Notes: generated by a model from the sequence alone, not told the origin. Shown: positions 1 through 11,533, counted from the first letter of the stretch. The stretch is DNA of 64,000 nt from Syngnathus acus (GCF_901709675.1 NC_051103.1:605501-669500), one strand, 5' to 3'. Made by a program: numbers and translations.

Positions 1-714
1 TTCACAGTGAAGAGGAGGTCTTGCCCCAATACTCCAGTTCAACTTGAGTGTGTGAGTGAAAAACCTGCGACAAAATGTTATAATGCAGGAAAAGTCTCAC
101 ACGGTCCCTCTGCCTTAGGCGACCACAATGTTATCCATATTGACAGTTCAAGATAACAATTGCTCATGGTTCAGCCGTTGGGGGCTTGGCATGCCCACTG
201 GTGGAGGGTGAGCACAATTCTTACCCCCTTTGCAGCTCTGCTCCGTCCGGGGAGAACTTGGAAATGTCTGTCGCGCGGTCGTTGTCTTCAGTGGCTCAGG
301 GTAGACTACCTGGCCACCAAGGGGGGAGAGGATTATTCTTCCTCTGTTTGAACTGGGGGCGGGGACGCTGTCGATGGCAGATCTGGTTCCTTGCAGGAAC
401 CCTTCACTGGGGCGCACTGGGACAGATGATACCACGTATCTCCTTTGCCGGCCAGCCGGACGGCATGTGAGATGTGCTCCACCACTTTATAGGGTCCAGT
501 CCCCTCCTTCTTGGGACCTTCATCCAGTCAATCAGTTGGGGTGATCTGGACCTCGGTCTTTGCTTCCGTACCCGCAGTAGTTTGCTGAGTAAGTCTGGAA
601 CCATAAAACTGGACAATTGTTGAATGGTTAAACTTTTCAGAGTCAAGGAAAGGAAAGTTAATAATTCTGGTCTACATTCCAACATAATCATACGATCAAA
701 ATAATCTGTAAACC
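1..714 (-). pseudogene. Decayed retroviral-type integrase 3' end
   Basis: On the minus strand, roughly 350-530 translates, with one frame change, into a stretch resembling the C-terminal DNA-binding part of a retroviral integrase: a basic run, then G-P-Y-K-V-V, then W-Y-H-L-S-Q-C. This is the usual GPF/Y...W-H-L arrangement that ends pol in gammaretrovirus-like elements. The rest of 1-350 has only short proline-rich open frames and I cannot assign it. Bases 672-714 match the outer ~45 bp of the solo LTRs at 55238 and 58511, so this may be a provirus edge abutting Rep-A. Ty3-type integrase is the main alternative. Confidence 0.4.
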
Positions 715-803
715 CTATCAATCGTGCACTTATCTGATGTAAGTGACCAGCTCTCCGTTTAAAGGGTAAAATTCTGTACTTTAGCACCTCTGCAGTAACG
801 CAG

Positions 804-1545
804 TAATAATAATAATAATAATTCATTCAATTTATATGCTGCTTTTCAATAACCCAAAGACGCTTTACATGGAATAAAAAAAGAGTGGAGGGGGGCGGGA
901 GCGGAGGTTGTTGAGGTTGCCAGTACGGGAGGTGGGGGTGACGGGGGGTTGGTAGTCCAAAAAGAGGAGATGGGTGAGCCATCGGGGAAATGCTGGTCAG
1001 ATGTAGCGGCGACGGCGAAGGATCCCAGCCTCGTGTGGAAGCAGCAGTGGACCCAGGTGGTGATGCCGGTCGACCTCGACTGCACCCGCTCGAACGGCAG
1101 GCCCCAACGCACCACGGCGGCACACAGCAGAGCCACAGTTGGCGAGCCCGCAGGGAGTGAAGCCCGTCCCCCAAGGACGCCGGACGGAAGGCCAGAGAGC
1201 CGGGCCAGAGCGGCCGTCGAGTCCACAGCAGGCGGCCACAGGCTCCGAGTCGGGAGGTAGGAGGGTCCGGTGGTGGTTTTGGCCAGTTGGCTGTTGGCTA
1301 GCTGGCTAACGTAGTTGGTAGTCCGAGGGAGAGGAAACAGATAGGTGAGAGCGGAGCTGCGGGGATGCGAGGTGGCCGGAAGACAACACGAGAAAAATAA
1401 AAGAAGAGACGGGTGCACTGAAAACGGGAAAACGAAAAACAGGTAACGGACACGGTCCGGGACAGAAGCGGCAGTCAACAAATCTGACGCCAGCGTGCTC
1501 TAACCCGGAAGACAACAGACGGTGGGGGAGGAGTCAGTGTTTCAG
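804..1545 (-). mobile_element. L2-tailed retroposon inserted in Rep-A
   Basis: Rep-A copies 2 and 3 run straight from ...CGCAG into (C/T)CTGTAGGGG. Copy 1 has 742 extra bases at exactly this point, so the insertion is directly visible. Read on the minus strand, it is a GC-rich body followed by GTAAAGCGTCTTTGGGTT, then AAGCAGCATATAAATTGAATG and a (TTA)n tail. That 3' end is typical of L2-clade LINEs and the SINEs they mobilise. CAG (801-803 and 1543-1545) may be a 3-bp TSD. A 211-codon open frame (846-1481) has no recognisable domain. It is either a 5'-truncated LINE or a non-autonomous partner. Confidence 0.7.
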
Positions 1546-2561
1546 CCTGTAGGGGAGACGAGAATTGATTTAAGCCGGTACGGAAAGAAGATCCGTTCCG
1601 AGTCTAACCCCTCTTCAGGTAACCAATCTATTGTTAGATTAATTCCGTCATTTCCGGACGCCAGTCCCGCTGAAATCAAAGAAACCCGAGGGTTTGGTAA
1701 CTACTTTGTCGAGACCCAGGATCTCCTCGATCGCAGCCGTTCCAGCGGCTCTCCTTTCCTATTAAGATTGTTGCTTTTGTTATCCGCTCGGAATAGTTTA
1801 GCTGTTTTTGTTAAGACCGCGGGAACTCGTTTATTTTCACTAGCGTACACTCACACTAGCTGAGCTTAAGTTAACGGTTTCGAACCAGATTCTGACACTC
1901 CCTGATGTCAAGGATTAAAGCTGTCTTCATTTAAAAAAGAACTGAACGGTTTAAAGTATGACTATGATAGAGGAACAAAAGAGATTTAAAGCATAAAAGA
2001 TCAAAATAATCATTAATCGAAATTAGATGATTATAAAGTAGAAATGTAATGAATAAGCAAGAAAGAGAATTACAAGTTTCAATTGTTCGAACAACTAACA
2101 ATAATTTCCACTCACCATTCTCAATAGAGCAAAAATTATTCAGTCTCGAAGTTCTCTCGATTGAAAACTCAAAAATATAGTAAAAAAGGGTAAGAGGCTA
2201 GAGGTCTAAAATGCTATTTGGTGGAAAAGTCGAGTGATCAGTTCTCCTTGTTCCAAAATCCAAATTCTTTTTAAAAGAACAGGCTGCCCTAAAGAATGGA
2301 GATGACGACGCCCTAAAAATGGCTCCTCTCTCCTGCACCGAGGTCTGCATCTCCTAGCCTGTCTTTGAGCTTAAAATTTGACTAAGTCCAATTTGAAGAT
2401 ATTATAAATTCATTTTAGCGGACCTTGGGTTAATCTCAGAAAGAATGAAATCTATCTTTGTCTAATCGGCGTTCTCGACCCATGGCAGTAGCCACAGGGG
2501 CATACCCCTGATGGGGAAAGCCCTCCGGGCGAGAGAGAGCGATGCTCTTTGTCCGAACGAA

Positions 2562-2570
2562 CCTTTTATA
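2562..2570 (-). promoter_or_regulatory. TATA-like box in Rep-A
   Basis: The minus strand reads TATAAAAGG. The same box is intact in Rep-A copy 3 (26849-26857 region) and is mutated in copy 2. Downstream on the same strand all three copies keep a strong donor-like GAATG/GTGAGT (boundary near 2115 here). Copies 1 and 3 also keep an acceptor-like CCCCTACAG/G (boundary near 1547). An AATAAA lies at 1830-1835. Promoter function is inferred from sequence only. Confidence 0.4.
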
Positions 2571-3833
2571 CCAGTCCAGTTCGTGGGTACTATGCCTGCT
2601 TGGTCACGTACCAGTTTTTTTCCATGACGTCATACATTGGCCTCAGAGGACCCAAATGCTTCCAGAATAGACTGCACCTGCATCTCAGCCGGTCTCAACC
2701 GTATTCAACAAGATGAGGTGACCATGTTCTCACGGATGTTACATTTTTCTCAGGGATGCTTCATCCTGTTTCCCACTCCCAAAGCTTGTCAACTGTCCAT
2801 CAACGTGACATTTGCAAAAGTTTTTTCTCTGACTTGTGTTCCGTCAAACAGCATTTTGTTTAGGCTTCAACTGGATGCACGTGACCAAGGTCACGCTCAT
2901 ATGTGGAACCTCAGTCTTCCACCACTTAGTATCACCATTAACCCTTTCCGCCTCCTTGTCTTCGCTCACATTCATACATTCATCTGTAAATGGAACATCA
3001 ATATTACATACATGTTTGATACTGATCAAACATTGTGACAATAATAACACATAATTTCACAATAGTCAATTTACCACATAATCATAACTATGATCGTGGA
3101 TTCTCTTAGTTAGAAGGTTAGAACACTCAATCATCTTCAAAACGTATTTTGACAAGCTGGTGACCTCTAGGTCAAGCTCAAGCGTGGGATTGCAGTCCAC
3201 GGTATCACTGTCAGCCCCTTGTCCATACTCAACTCTTAATACATTCATGTGTAAATGAAACATCAGTGTTATGATGCTGCTCACGCTGCTACTAACTATA
3301 CAATATTACTCTAACTGTGATTAACATGTCTCATTCTCATTACCTAACGATGAGCATGGGCTTCCCTAGTTAGCAAATTAAAATATTCAAGCAGTTTCAA
3401 AGTATATTCTAGAAAAACCAAATAATATAATCCAAAATTGTGTGTTGCTGTGCTTCAGAACAAGTCTTCATCTAATCGATGACTTTTTAAACTATTAATT
3501 TACTATGTTAGGTCAATCTGTCTTTGGCACCATCTTCTGGTGAAATTTGGAACAGGAATGGAGGTTTACTGGTTCAACCAACAAATTCCCCTTTACCAAT
3601 TTTAACAATCGTTGATTTTGAACAACTAACTTTTAAGTAACCCCTACTCGGGCCCCCTTTTTCAGGTCCTCCATGTCAAGCTTTGAAATTTGGAATTTCA
3701 TCTTAGCCAATTCGTCTGGGCCAAATCCAATACACACTCACACACCATATTTTACCATCCTATCCACCATGTAACTCGACAACCCTAACAGACTTGGCTT
3801 CAGACACTAATTATATCACCGACAGAGGTGCCA

Positions 3834-4819
3834 GAAGTCAAAGTCAAAGTCTGCTTTATTGTCAATTTCTTCACATGCCAAGACACAAAGAAATCGAAAT
3901 TATGTTCCCACTATCCCACGGTGACAAGACATAGTACACAATATACATACAAGTAAACAACACAAAAAATAAAAACAACAAGGCACAAACAATGAATAAA
4001 TAAGAGTGATGAATAAATAATAAATAAACAAATAACATAATAAATGAGAGGAGGAAAAATGGAGCAAGTGTGCATACAGCAGACAGTCAGAATATAGCGC
4101 AAAAGTACAGGACGCTACGCAGAAGGGGGGAGAGAGTTCAGGATCCTAACAGCCTGGAGTATGAAGCTGTTGGTGAGTCTGGTGGTGCGGGAGCGCAGGC
4201 TCCTGTACCTCTTCCCAGAGGGCAGAAGATCAAACAAAGAGTGAGCGGGGTGACTCACATCACTCACAATCGCGGTCGCCTTGCGGGTGAGATGGGAGGT
4301 GTAAATGTCCTTCAGGGAGGGGAGTGAAGCACCAATAATCTTACCAGCCGTGTTCACTATGCGCTGCAGGGCCTTCATGTTGTATTCAGTGCAGCTACCA
4401 GCCCAAACAGCGATACAACTGGAGAGGACGCTCTCAATGGTGCCACGGTAGAATGTAGTCATGACGGCCGGAGGAGCACTTGCTCGCCTGAGTTTCCGCA
4501 GAAAATACAGGCGGCGCTGAGCTTTCTTCGCCAGTGATGCGGTGTTGGTCGACCAGGAGAGATCCTCACTGATGTGCACCCCCAGGAATCTGGTGCTGCT
4601 CACTCTCTCCACCACAGCACCGTCGATGATCAGCGGCAGGTGTTGGGTGTGACCCTTCCGGAAGTCAACAACAATCTCCTTGGTCTTGTTGACGTTCAGC
4701 AGGAGGTTGTTGTCCCTGCACCACATGGTCAGAAGGTCAACCTCCAACCTGTATTGAGTCTCGTCGCCCTTGGTGATAAGACCCACCGGAGTCGTGTCGT
4801 CACCAAATTTTACTATGCG
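3834..4819 (-). mobile_element. LINE-A fragment, 5'-truncated
   Basis: This is the last third of a LINE-A. It starts just after the catalytic FADD region (remaining frame 4115-4786, ~223 aa) and includes the reverse transcriptase (RT) thumb/C-terminal region, with [18 protein letters not shown] and F-I-L-Q-A-V-R-I-L-N-S-L. It ends in the LINE-A 3' UTR and a GTCAAA-type tail at 3834-3850. Homology to the intact copy (29446-32718) stops at 4819, where BEL/Pao sequence begins. No active-site residues remain. Confidence 0.85.
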
Positions 4820-7800
4820 GTGAAAAGACTGGGTTTGTGCAGTGAAAAGATCACTCTAGTTGTCCATGGGGTCAGAAGAATGGCTATTAAGGTCAAGACC
4901 AAGAGGTATCTCCTAAGAGTGAGGGTCAAGAAAAAGCTCATCAGCTTGTCTGCTATGGCTTAGATGAAATTGCCAGAGTGAACAGAGCAATCAAACCTGA
5001 GCAACTCAAGAAGTTCTTCCCAGAAACGAGACTGGAAGATCTGAAAAGACCAGAGCACATTAAGCTTCTTATCAGTCACCGCGAAGGAAGACAGAGAGTG
5101 AAGGTGGTTGAAGACCTTGTCCTATGGGAGGGCCCATTAGGAAAGACCGTTGGTGGAGCGCATCCAGATCTCTGTGAGGAGGTGAATATGGCTGCACACA
5201 CATCTGAAACACACTTTGCCCGATCCATGAGAGCCACTCCAGTGAAATACCAAGAGCTCACTGGATCAAAAGAATTTCACGCTGCAACCAGAAGCACTGC
5301 TGCCGACAGAGAGTTTCTTGACTGGTGGAAGTGGGATAGTATTGGGGTAGCTTGTGAACTGAAGTGTGGAGGATGCAGATGCGGGAAATGTCAACCAGGG
5401 GGCAAGGAAATGACACTTAATGAAGAAAAGGAGCTGGAAATTATAAGGAAAGGTCTCACCTATGTCAAAGCAGATGCTCACGGCAGTGAACCACACTGGG
5501 ACACAAAATATCCTTGGATTGAGGATCCAGTTTTTCTACCCAATAATAGGAGTGGAGTGGAGGCTACTTTTCTGAGGACAGAGAAACATCTGAGGAGAGA
5601 ACGAGAGTGGAGGGTGGCATATGGAGCTCAGGTCCATGAGATGGTGGAAAGAGGAGCAGCAAAGAAGCTTACCAAAGAGACCATTGCCGACTGGAAGGGG
5701 CCAATATGGTATGTCAGCCACTTGGTGGCGCCAAACCTTCATTCTCTCACACCTGTGCGTCTGGTCTGGAACAGTAGCCAAACGTTCAAGGGACTCAGCA
5801 TGAACGATCTCCTGTTGAAAGGGCCTGATGTCCTCAACCCGATCCGAGCAGTGCTTTTCAGGTTCAGAAGCGGTGTGTAAGCAGCACTCGGAGACATCAA
5901 GCAGATGTATAATTCTGTGTGGTTGGAAGACCTGGAAATGCATCTCCACAGATTTCTCTGGAGAGACACTGAGGATGGAGATATTGAAGAGTATGCCATC
6001 TCCAGAGTAAACATTGGCGATCGACCAGCAGGATGCATTGCACAGCAGGCCATGAGAGAGACTGCAAATCTACCCATGTTTTCCCACTTGAAGGAAGAAC
6101 GTTGGATCCTAGAGGAGGACTCTTGTGTTGACGATATCCTTACTTCCCACAATGACCTGGAAAAGCTGGGCGAAAACACCAAAAGAGTTGAAGAAATTCT
6201 CAAGGCAGGCGGATTCTTCCTCGAGCCCTGGGTCCGGTCAGGCCAAAGTGGGAGGCAGGAGCATGTGCCACGAAAGCCAGAATCATCAACAGATAGAGTG
6301 CTGATCCTCCCAAACCAAATGAAAGAAGGGGACAACAAAGCCCTGGGAGTCGGCTACCTTGTGGACAGTGATAAACTGTACCCAATGATGTCAATCAACT
6401 TCTCAAAGAGGAGAAACAAAATTAGAGGGGGTCAAAATCTCCTTGAATGGGAGGTGAGAGGGAAAACTCCTAACCCGCTGACTAGAAGGCAGTTACTAAG
6501 CCAAGTGGCTAGTCTGTATGACCCAATAGGTCTTGTCGCACCTGCTAAACAAAAGGGTGCCATCTTAGTCAGAAGCATGGAACAGCGTGACCCGGGATAC
6601 ATGGGACAAGCCATTATCTGGAAAGCTTAGAGAAGAAGCCATTCAGGTGTTTGAAGAGTACATACGTCTCAGCCAAGTGACATCCCACAGAAGCCTTACT
6701 CCAAGTGACTGGACTGGAAAGCCTTGGGGAGTAACATTCTCTGATGGTTGTGTGTCTGACTTCATAAGACCAAGTCGGGTTGTTATGATGCGTCTAGTGT
6801 GTTGGTGGAGTGTTGGTGGAGTGCCCAGTGCATGTCACTTCTCACTGTCAACCCTCACCGCTGGCTAGCAGTATGCGAACGGGAGAGCCGAGTGCGAACG
6901 TCTCTCCCTGCCAGTACATAGCCTCTCTAACAGCAAGCCCTATGTAGTGCCTCCACGCGGCGACACATGGTAACTGGGTACAACACGGACCCAGGCTAAA
7001 CTACAAGGGACTCGGAGAAGGTTTGGCCCATAGACGTGTGGCACGCAGGCCCACCGGTGTGTGGACACGCCCTGGTGCCCACGAACCAGCCCCCAACTAT
7101 GGGTTAAATAGTACCACTGCCCAGTGGGCTCCTCGGGAGAGGAATGGGCTAAGGGAGTCAACCCCTACAGAAAATCAATTTCCCCTTGGGTTGGTGTCAG
7201 GAAGGGCATCCGACTGTAAAATGTTTTGCTCCAAAAATGTTCTCAGTATAGGCACTCTCAACCACGAGATGGCCATGGACCGTCCCCGGTGGAAGAAAGC
7301 CATATCGAGAATCCAGTCCAACCCAGCGGCGCCTGGAAAGCGGACTTTAAACCGATGATGATGATGGTAGTGACCAGAGCTATGGAGCCGTGGTGTACTT
7401 AAGATGGGAGACAACACAAGGCGTTGAAGTCAGGCTGGGTGAGTCAAAAGCAAAGCTTACACCACTCGATCAGAAGGGGAAACCAGTCAAGGCTGAGATC
7501 TGTGGTGCAGTCTATGCAGTTCGCCTTAGAAAGTACATTGAAAAACACAGTCAGATGGAGATTGAGAAATGGCTCCATCTGCTGGACAGTCAAACTGTAT
7601 TGGGCGCAATCCAAAGAAACAGCTATGGGTATCAAACCTTTTTCGTGAACAGAGTTGGAGAAATCCAGAAATCCTCATCAATTGATGACTGGTGGTGGAT
7701 CCAAGGGGACTTCAATGTTGCAGACGTCATGACAAGAGGTGCAGCTCCAGAGGACCTCCAAGAGAACTCTGTGTGGCAGACTGGACCCAAGTTTCTAAAG

Positions 7801-8448
7801 CAACCTGGAGAAGAGTGGCCAAAGAAATCTGCCAAAGAAGTCGCAGCCTATGCCAAGGAAGGCATAGATAGACCCCAAAGGAAGTCTTTGTCAGCAGCAC
7901 TGACCAGGTCACAAGTTAAGACAGGACAGGGTGATGTGCCATCTGTTAGTACTGTCCCAGATCCTACAGCACCAGCTAGAAGGAGTGACGCCATACTGAA
8001 AAGCCCTGATGGAGAAGGATCTAAGATTCAAGTCCGAAAACTACCAGCTGGTTTTGCAGTGAGAGAACTCTTCACACAAGGAAGTTCAGCAGCTTAACCA
8101 AGTTGATCAGAGTCGTTGCCTGGGTATGAGAGCTGCAATGAAGTGGAAAATGGTCCTGTCAAAGAGCTCAGCCACAGCTTCAAGTAAACCAATGTGGGAG
8201 GAACTTTCTTCAGCAGAGATAACATCCAGAGCTAAACAAGCTATACTTACCATCGGTGAATGTGAAGATGCACAAAGAGATCTCTTCCTCGCAGCCCAAG
8301 AAGGTGCAGCTTTTCAAGACACCACCCTCAACAGACTTGTCATATTCAGAGATGCAAAGACTGGACTCTTAGTCTGTGGAGGAAGATTTCAGATCTTTAA
8401 TGATGAAAAAAACACTGTACCAATATTACCTTATGATGCATGGATAGT
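4820..8448 (+). pseudogene. BEL/Pao retrotransposon pol, broken
   Basis: This encodes the BEL/Pao polyprotein from the end of the aspartic protease region through RT, RNase H and the start of integrase. Frame 4978-5880 carries the linker and RT N-terminus (R-L-V-W-N-S-S-Q, S-M-N-D-L-L-L-K-G-P). An in-frame TAA at 5878 interrupts it, and the same frame resumes to 6630. A frameshift near 6590 follows, then a retroposon at 6749-7368. RNase H resumes at 7369 and the integrase N-terminal zinc region reaches 8448, where a hAT end cuts it off. The RT box reads C-V-D-D at about 6123-6134; Pao elements normally have Y-V-D-D. There is no integrase core and no LTR on this strand. Confidence 0.85.
6749..7368 (+). 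mobile_element. 620-bp retroposon with GAT tail inside BEL pol
   Basis: It splits the RNase H coding sequence. Upstream codons F-S-D-G and downstream S-D-Q-S-Y-G-A-V become contiguous when it is removed with one copy of GATGGT (6743-6748, 7363-7368). The 3' end is (GAT)n. It contains GTGTCAGGAAGGGCATCCG, a phrase I associate with 3' ends of some fish non-LTR elements; the clade is not established from sequence alone. There is no coding frame of note. It is probably a SINE or a 5'-truncated LINE. Confidence 0.7.
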
Positions 8449-8661
8449 AGGGGTGTAACGATTCATCGATACACATCGATTAATCGATATAAGTCAAAGT
8501 CTGCTTTATTGTCAACCTCTTCACATGCCAAGACACACAAAGAAATCGAAATTACGTTTCCACTATCCCACGGTGACAAGACATAGTACACGACATACAT
8601 ACATAATATATAATGTATAATGCTCTACGATTTGTTGGCATCGATGCTAAACGTAAACATC
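8449..8661 (+). mobile_element. hAT-like left end with LINE-A tail inside
   Basis: It opens with TAGGGGTGTAACGATTCATC, the style of terminus seen in Ac-like hAT elements. It continues with ATCGAT-rich sequence and is interrupted at about 8492-8612 by a 120-bp scrap of the LINE-A 3' end (minus strand). It resumes as CGATTTGTTGGCATCGATGC. The partner right end is not in place. A different element follows directly. Confidence 0.5.
8492..8612 (-). mobile_element. LINE-A 3'-end scrap
   Basis: This matches only the last ~120 bp of LINE-A, in minus orientation: the AAGTCAAAGTC tail, CTTTATTGTCAA, then the CCACGGTGACAAGACATAGT region. It is an extreme 5' truncation with no coding sequence. Confidence 0.8.
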
Positions 8662-8950
8662 CAGAGGCGTAGCCAAGCCGGGGCGAGCCGGGGCGGCGCC
8701 CCGGTTAGGACTCCCTGCGCCCCGGTTGAAAAAAATCGAGCTTTTTCGATTCTTCATTTTCATGCCGTTTTTTTCTTTCGGTCTTGCGCGAATGTGCTTG
8801 CGTTATTCTATGTGCGCGATGTTATCCATTCACCGTTTGCCTCCCGGACCCGGATGTTGTTTTAGCGATCAGCGAACGGCGTGGGTGATGTTCGATTTTT
8901 TTTCCTGTGGGCGCGCGCCCCTACCGGAAAAATTCCTGGCTACGCCTCTG
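8662..8950. mobile_element. 289-bp MITE with CAGAGGCGTAGCCA ends
   Basis: Both ends carry the inverted repeat CAGAGGCGTAGCCA (8662-8675 and the complement ending at 8950). The interior is GC-rich with T-runs and has no coding potential. The terminal CAG and the length suggest a non-autonomous hAT element. The flanking 8-mers do not match (TAAACATC and CTTCTGAG), so the two flanks may have been joined by recombination. Confidence 0.65.
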
Positions 8951-9295
8951 CTTCTGAGGAACCATAACACTCTTCAAGCCGTTCCCAAATCATCTTTACA
9001 CCTCCAGCGGGTACTGCATGAATACTTTTCGCCTGTTCTGCGGATCTTGGACGGAGCCACCTTGTTAGTAGGTCTAAATCCTCTCTTTCTGATAAATATA
9101 AGTGTTTAGTCGCGCCAATAAATGATGCTTTTTATGCCCAATAATTTTCCGGTTTGTCGTCAAATTTCAGTAAACCAGTGCTGACGAGTTCTTTGCGGAT
9201 GAGGTACTTAGCGAAGTCCTGTGCTCCGTTTGCTTCGACTGAGTTTCTATTTGCAGGTTGGAAAGCTTGGGCGAATGGTTTTAAGCAGGGCTGTG

Positions 9296-11533
9296 GACTC
9301 GGTCGGATTTTTGCACCGAGTCCGAGTCCGGCCTCTTGACCACGAGTCCGAGTCCAGCTGTCCATTTTTCTGTTAATTCATGTGACTGCTTAGTCTTTAT
9401 TCAAGGCTAATTTAGATCAAAATCTAAATAATTACAACAGTTTTGTGATGGCTTTGTCTTTATTAAACATATAAACGAAATACAATAAACAGATACTTTC
9501 AAGTTTCAATTCAACGACTTGAGTTTGTTCTTAGGAACAAAATCGCCTCAACCAAGTCAGCCTTCATCGCGCCGCGCTGATCAGACATGATAAACTTGAG
9601 CCCGGAAAACAGGCGCTCTACGCTGACTTGGCTGATTGGCATTGCTGTTAGTGTCCGAGTCGCTGCCTTGAGGCCGGACGGATAACGATCAGCTGTAACA
9701 AATGGGCTCTCTTTCATTCGACCAAGTGCCAACATTGCCCCAATTTCTTCATCTATGTCGGTTGGCGAGGTGGCGGCCGACAAACGCTGGCGGCGCTCAA
9801 TGCTGTCAAGTTATTTTTCAAACTCATCCTCCTCCGTCGATGTGGAGCCATCAACCTCGGCCTTCATCGACGGCCCCTCCAGGTGCTGGTGGGTACGAGA
9901 CCGGATTCGCCTCACAACGGCACGGAGGCCATTCTTGGCACGCTCCATCTGCTCTTCGCTGAGGAGAATGCGGTAACGCACATCGACGAAGACGGCTGCC
10001 AGAAAAAAATCATTGTCGAAGAGCTTGTCCTCTCGTTGCTCCATTCAATTGGCGATTGGTGAAGCCAGAGGGGGCTGCTTGCGCAACGCTGCCTTCAAGG
10101 CCGACCACTCCTTGAGAAAGCTGCCGGGGGTGATTGAGGCCGACTGGAGCTTGACCGTGACATCGTATGGCATCTTGAGGATCGTGGCCAAGGTCTCAAG
10201 CTTCTTCCATTCTGACTCGTTAAGGAGAAGTTCCGGAGAAGCAGCCGCCAAGTCCTGGACATGCTCTCGTAAATGAAGGAGCCGTTTTGTCATGAGGTAG
10301 GTGCTTCCCCAACGGGTGGGCACATCGACGACAGGGAGAAGACCTCCTCGACGACGGAGGACAGCAAGCAGATTGGGGGTCCGCAGTCTCTTCACCACCC
10401 GTCGGACTTTATCCAGTAGTTTCATGACATGCTCCGCCTTCAATCCGTCACAAATTGCCAGTTGCAGCGTGTGAATAGCACAGCGCATGTGATGAATCAT
10501 TCGAAAATCGGCATCCTGAATCCCAGCGAACTTCTCAAGCTGGACCTCGTCGTCCAGATTGACGCCCCCCTCGTCCTCATTCATTTCGTTTTCAGTATCA
10601 TCTGCATCTTCGTCGTCCTCATTGATGAGCCGCACGGCTTTGCTCATGGTCGCTGCGTTATCGACGACGATGGAGAGGACATGCAGGTCAAAATCCTTGA
10701 TGACGGCGTTGATGACATTCTTGACCGCCTCACTGTCATGCCCCCCGTCGGTGTCCTTGATGGCAAGAGTCTTGATTTTAATCTCCCCGTCGCGCGTTAT
10801 TTAAATTCTTCCTCTTTAGTGACAGAGATGTCTTTTGTTCCCTGTCAGCCATCTGTCTCCGAGTCCTTACTGTCCTTTTGTTATGTTTGTATGTGTGTGT
10901 GTTTTTGTTCCTGTAAGAGGCTTTCACCAACAATGAGCAGAGCATATTTGCATAGGCGAAGTGTTCTGATTTGGTTCATAGATTGTTGTTGGTCAGAACT
11001 GTTTTTCTTTGTCAAGCGTTATATACAGTTTGAAGTAGTTGCGTACAAGTTATCCCATATTTACTCAATGTTTAAGTGTTTAGGACAAGTTACTTATTGT
11101 TATTGTGTGTTAATTTACTAAGTAGATAAAGTCTAGCAAAGGTTTAGTTGCATTGTTCCACAGGAAAGCGGCAATTCAAGTTATCTGATCTCACTCGCGG
11201 ACGAGTCAGCCAACAATAGGAGCCGAACAGCTGGTTGAGTGCTAATTTACACCACACTACATTCTTTAGCTAATCAGCGTTGCTACAGACACAATCTCCC
11301 CTCCCTTTAGTGTAGCAACGCCTCTGTAACCAGGGCAACCAAAACATTAAATAACCGTAGCAGGGCTGTGGACAGTATTCCTACGCGCATTCTCAGTAGC
11401 ATGATGAAAATAAAATTGAACGTATTTTTTTTATTGTCGGACTCGGTGGACTCGGTCAAAATCAGCACAGAGTCCGAGTCCGGCAAAAATGACCGAGTCC
11501 AACCGAGTCCGAGTCCCCGAGTCCACAGCCCTG
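9296..11533 (-). mobile_element. hAT transposon, 2238 bp, perfect 8-bp TSD
   Basis: It begins CAGGGCTGTGGACTCGG and ends with the complement (CCGAGTCCACAGCCCTG). It is flanked by GTTTTAAG at 9288-9295 and 11534-11541, a perfect 8-bp duplication typical of hAT elements. The subterminal regions are rich in GAGTCCGAGTCC-type repeats, likely transposase-binding sites. It inserted into BEL/Pao gag. The part from 10650 to 11420 has no coding frame I can assign, so the N-terminal zinc finger of the transposase may be lost. Confidence 0.9.
9511..10647 (-). pseudogene. hAT transposase, C-terminal two thirds
   Basis: One reading frame on the minus strand covers 10647-9511 and is broken only by two in-frame stops: TGA at 10045-10047 and TAA near 9811. 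It includes H-H-M-R-C-A-I-H-T-L-Q-L-A and V-P-T-R-W-G-S-T-Y, as in the hAT catalytic core, and ends in the hAT dimerisation motif S-V-E-R-L-F-S-G-L-K with D-Q-R-G-A-M-K-A-D-L-V-E-A-I-L. The N-terminal BED finger is not seen. With only two stops this copy has decayed little. Confidence 0.8.

Larger units (their letters stand above)
715..3785 (-). repeat. Rep-A copy 1 (unclassified long repeat)
   Basis: This sequence recurs at 19602-26244 (same orientation) and 26651-28338 (inverted). Without the retroposon at 804-1545 it is about 2.3 kb. On the minus strand it begins TGTCGAGTTACATGG and ends near GATGTCAGCA, which would suit an LTR (TG...CA), but I see no primer-binding site or coding frame. 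Promoter-like and splice-like signals lie on the minus strand (listed separately). Copy 3 lacks about 1 kb (equivalent to ~2610-3620). No long ORF is believable. It could be a long LTR or a non-autonomous element. Confidence 0.6.

Noticed and set aside
846-1481. 211-codon minus frame as a host gene
   Set aside because: It lies wholly in a retroposon absent from two sister Rep-A copies, and I see no domain.
3836-3860. Short AAGTCAAAGTC direct repeats considered as a CRISPR-like or microsatellite array
   Set aside because: They are the LINE-A 3' tail and recur at every LINE-A 3' end. No spacers.
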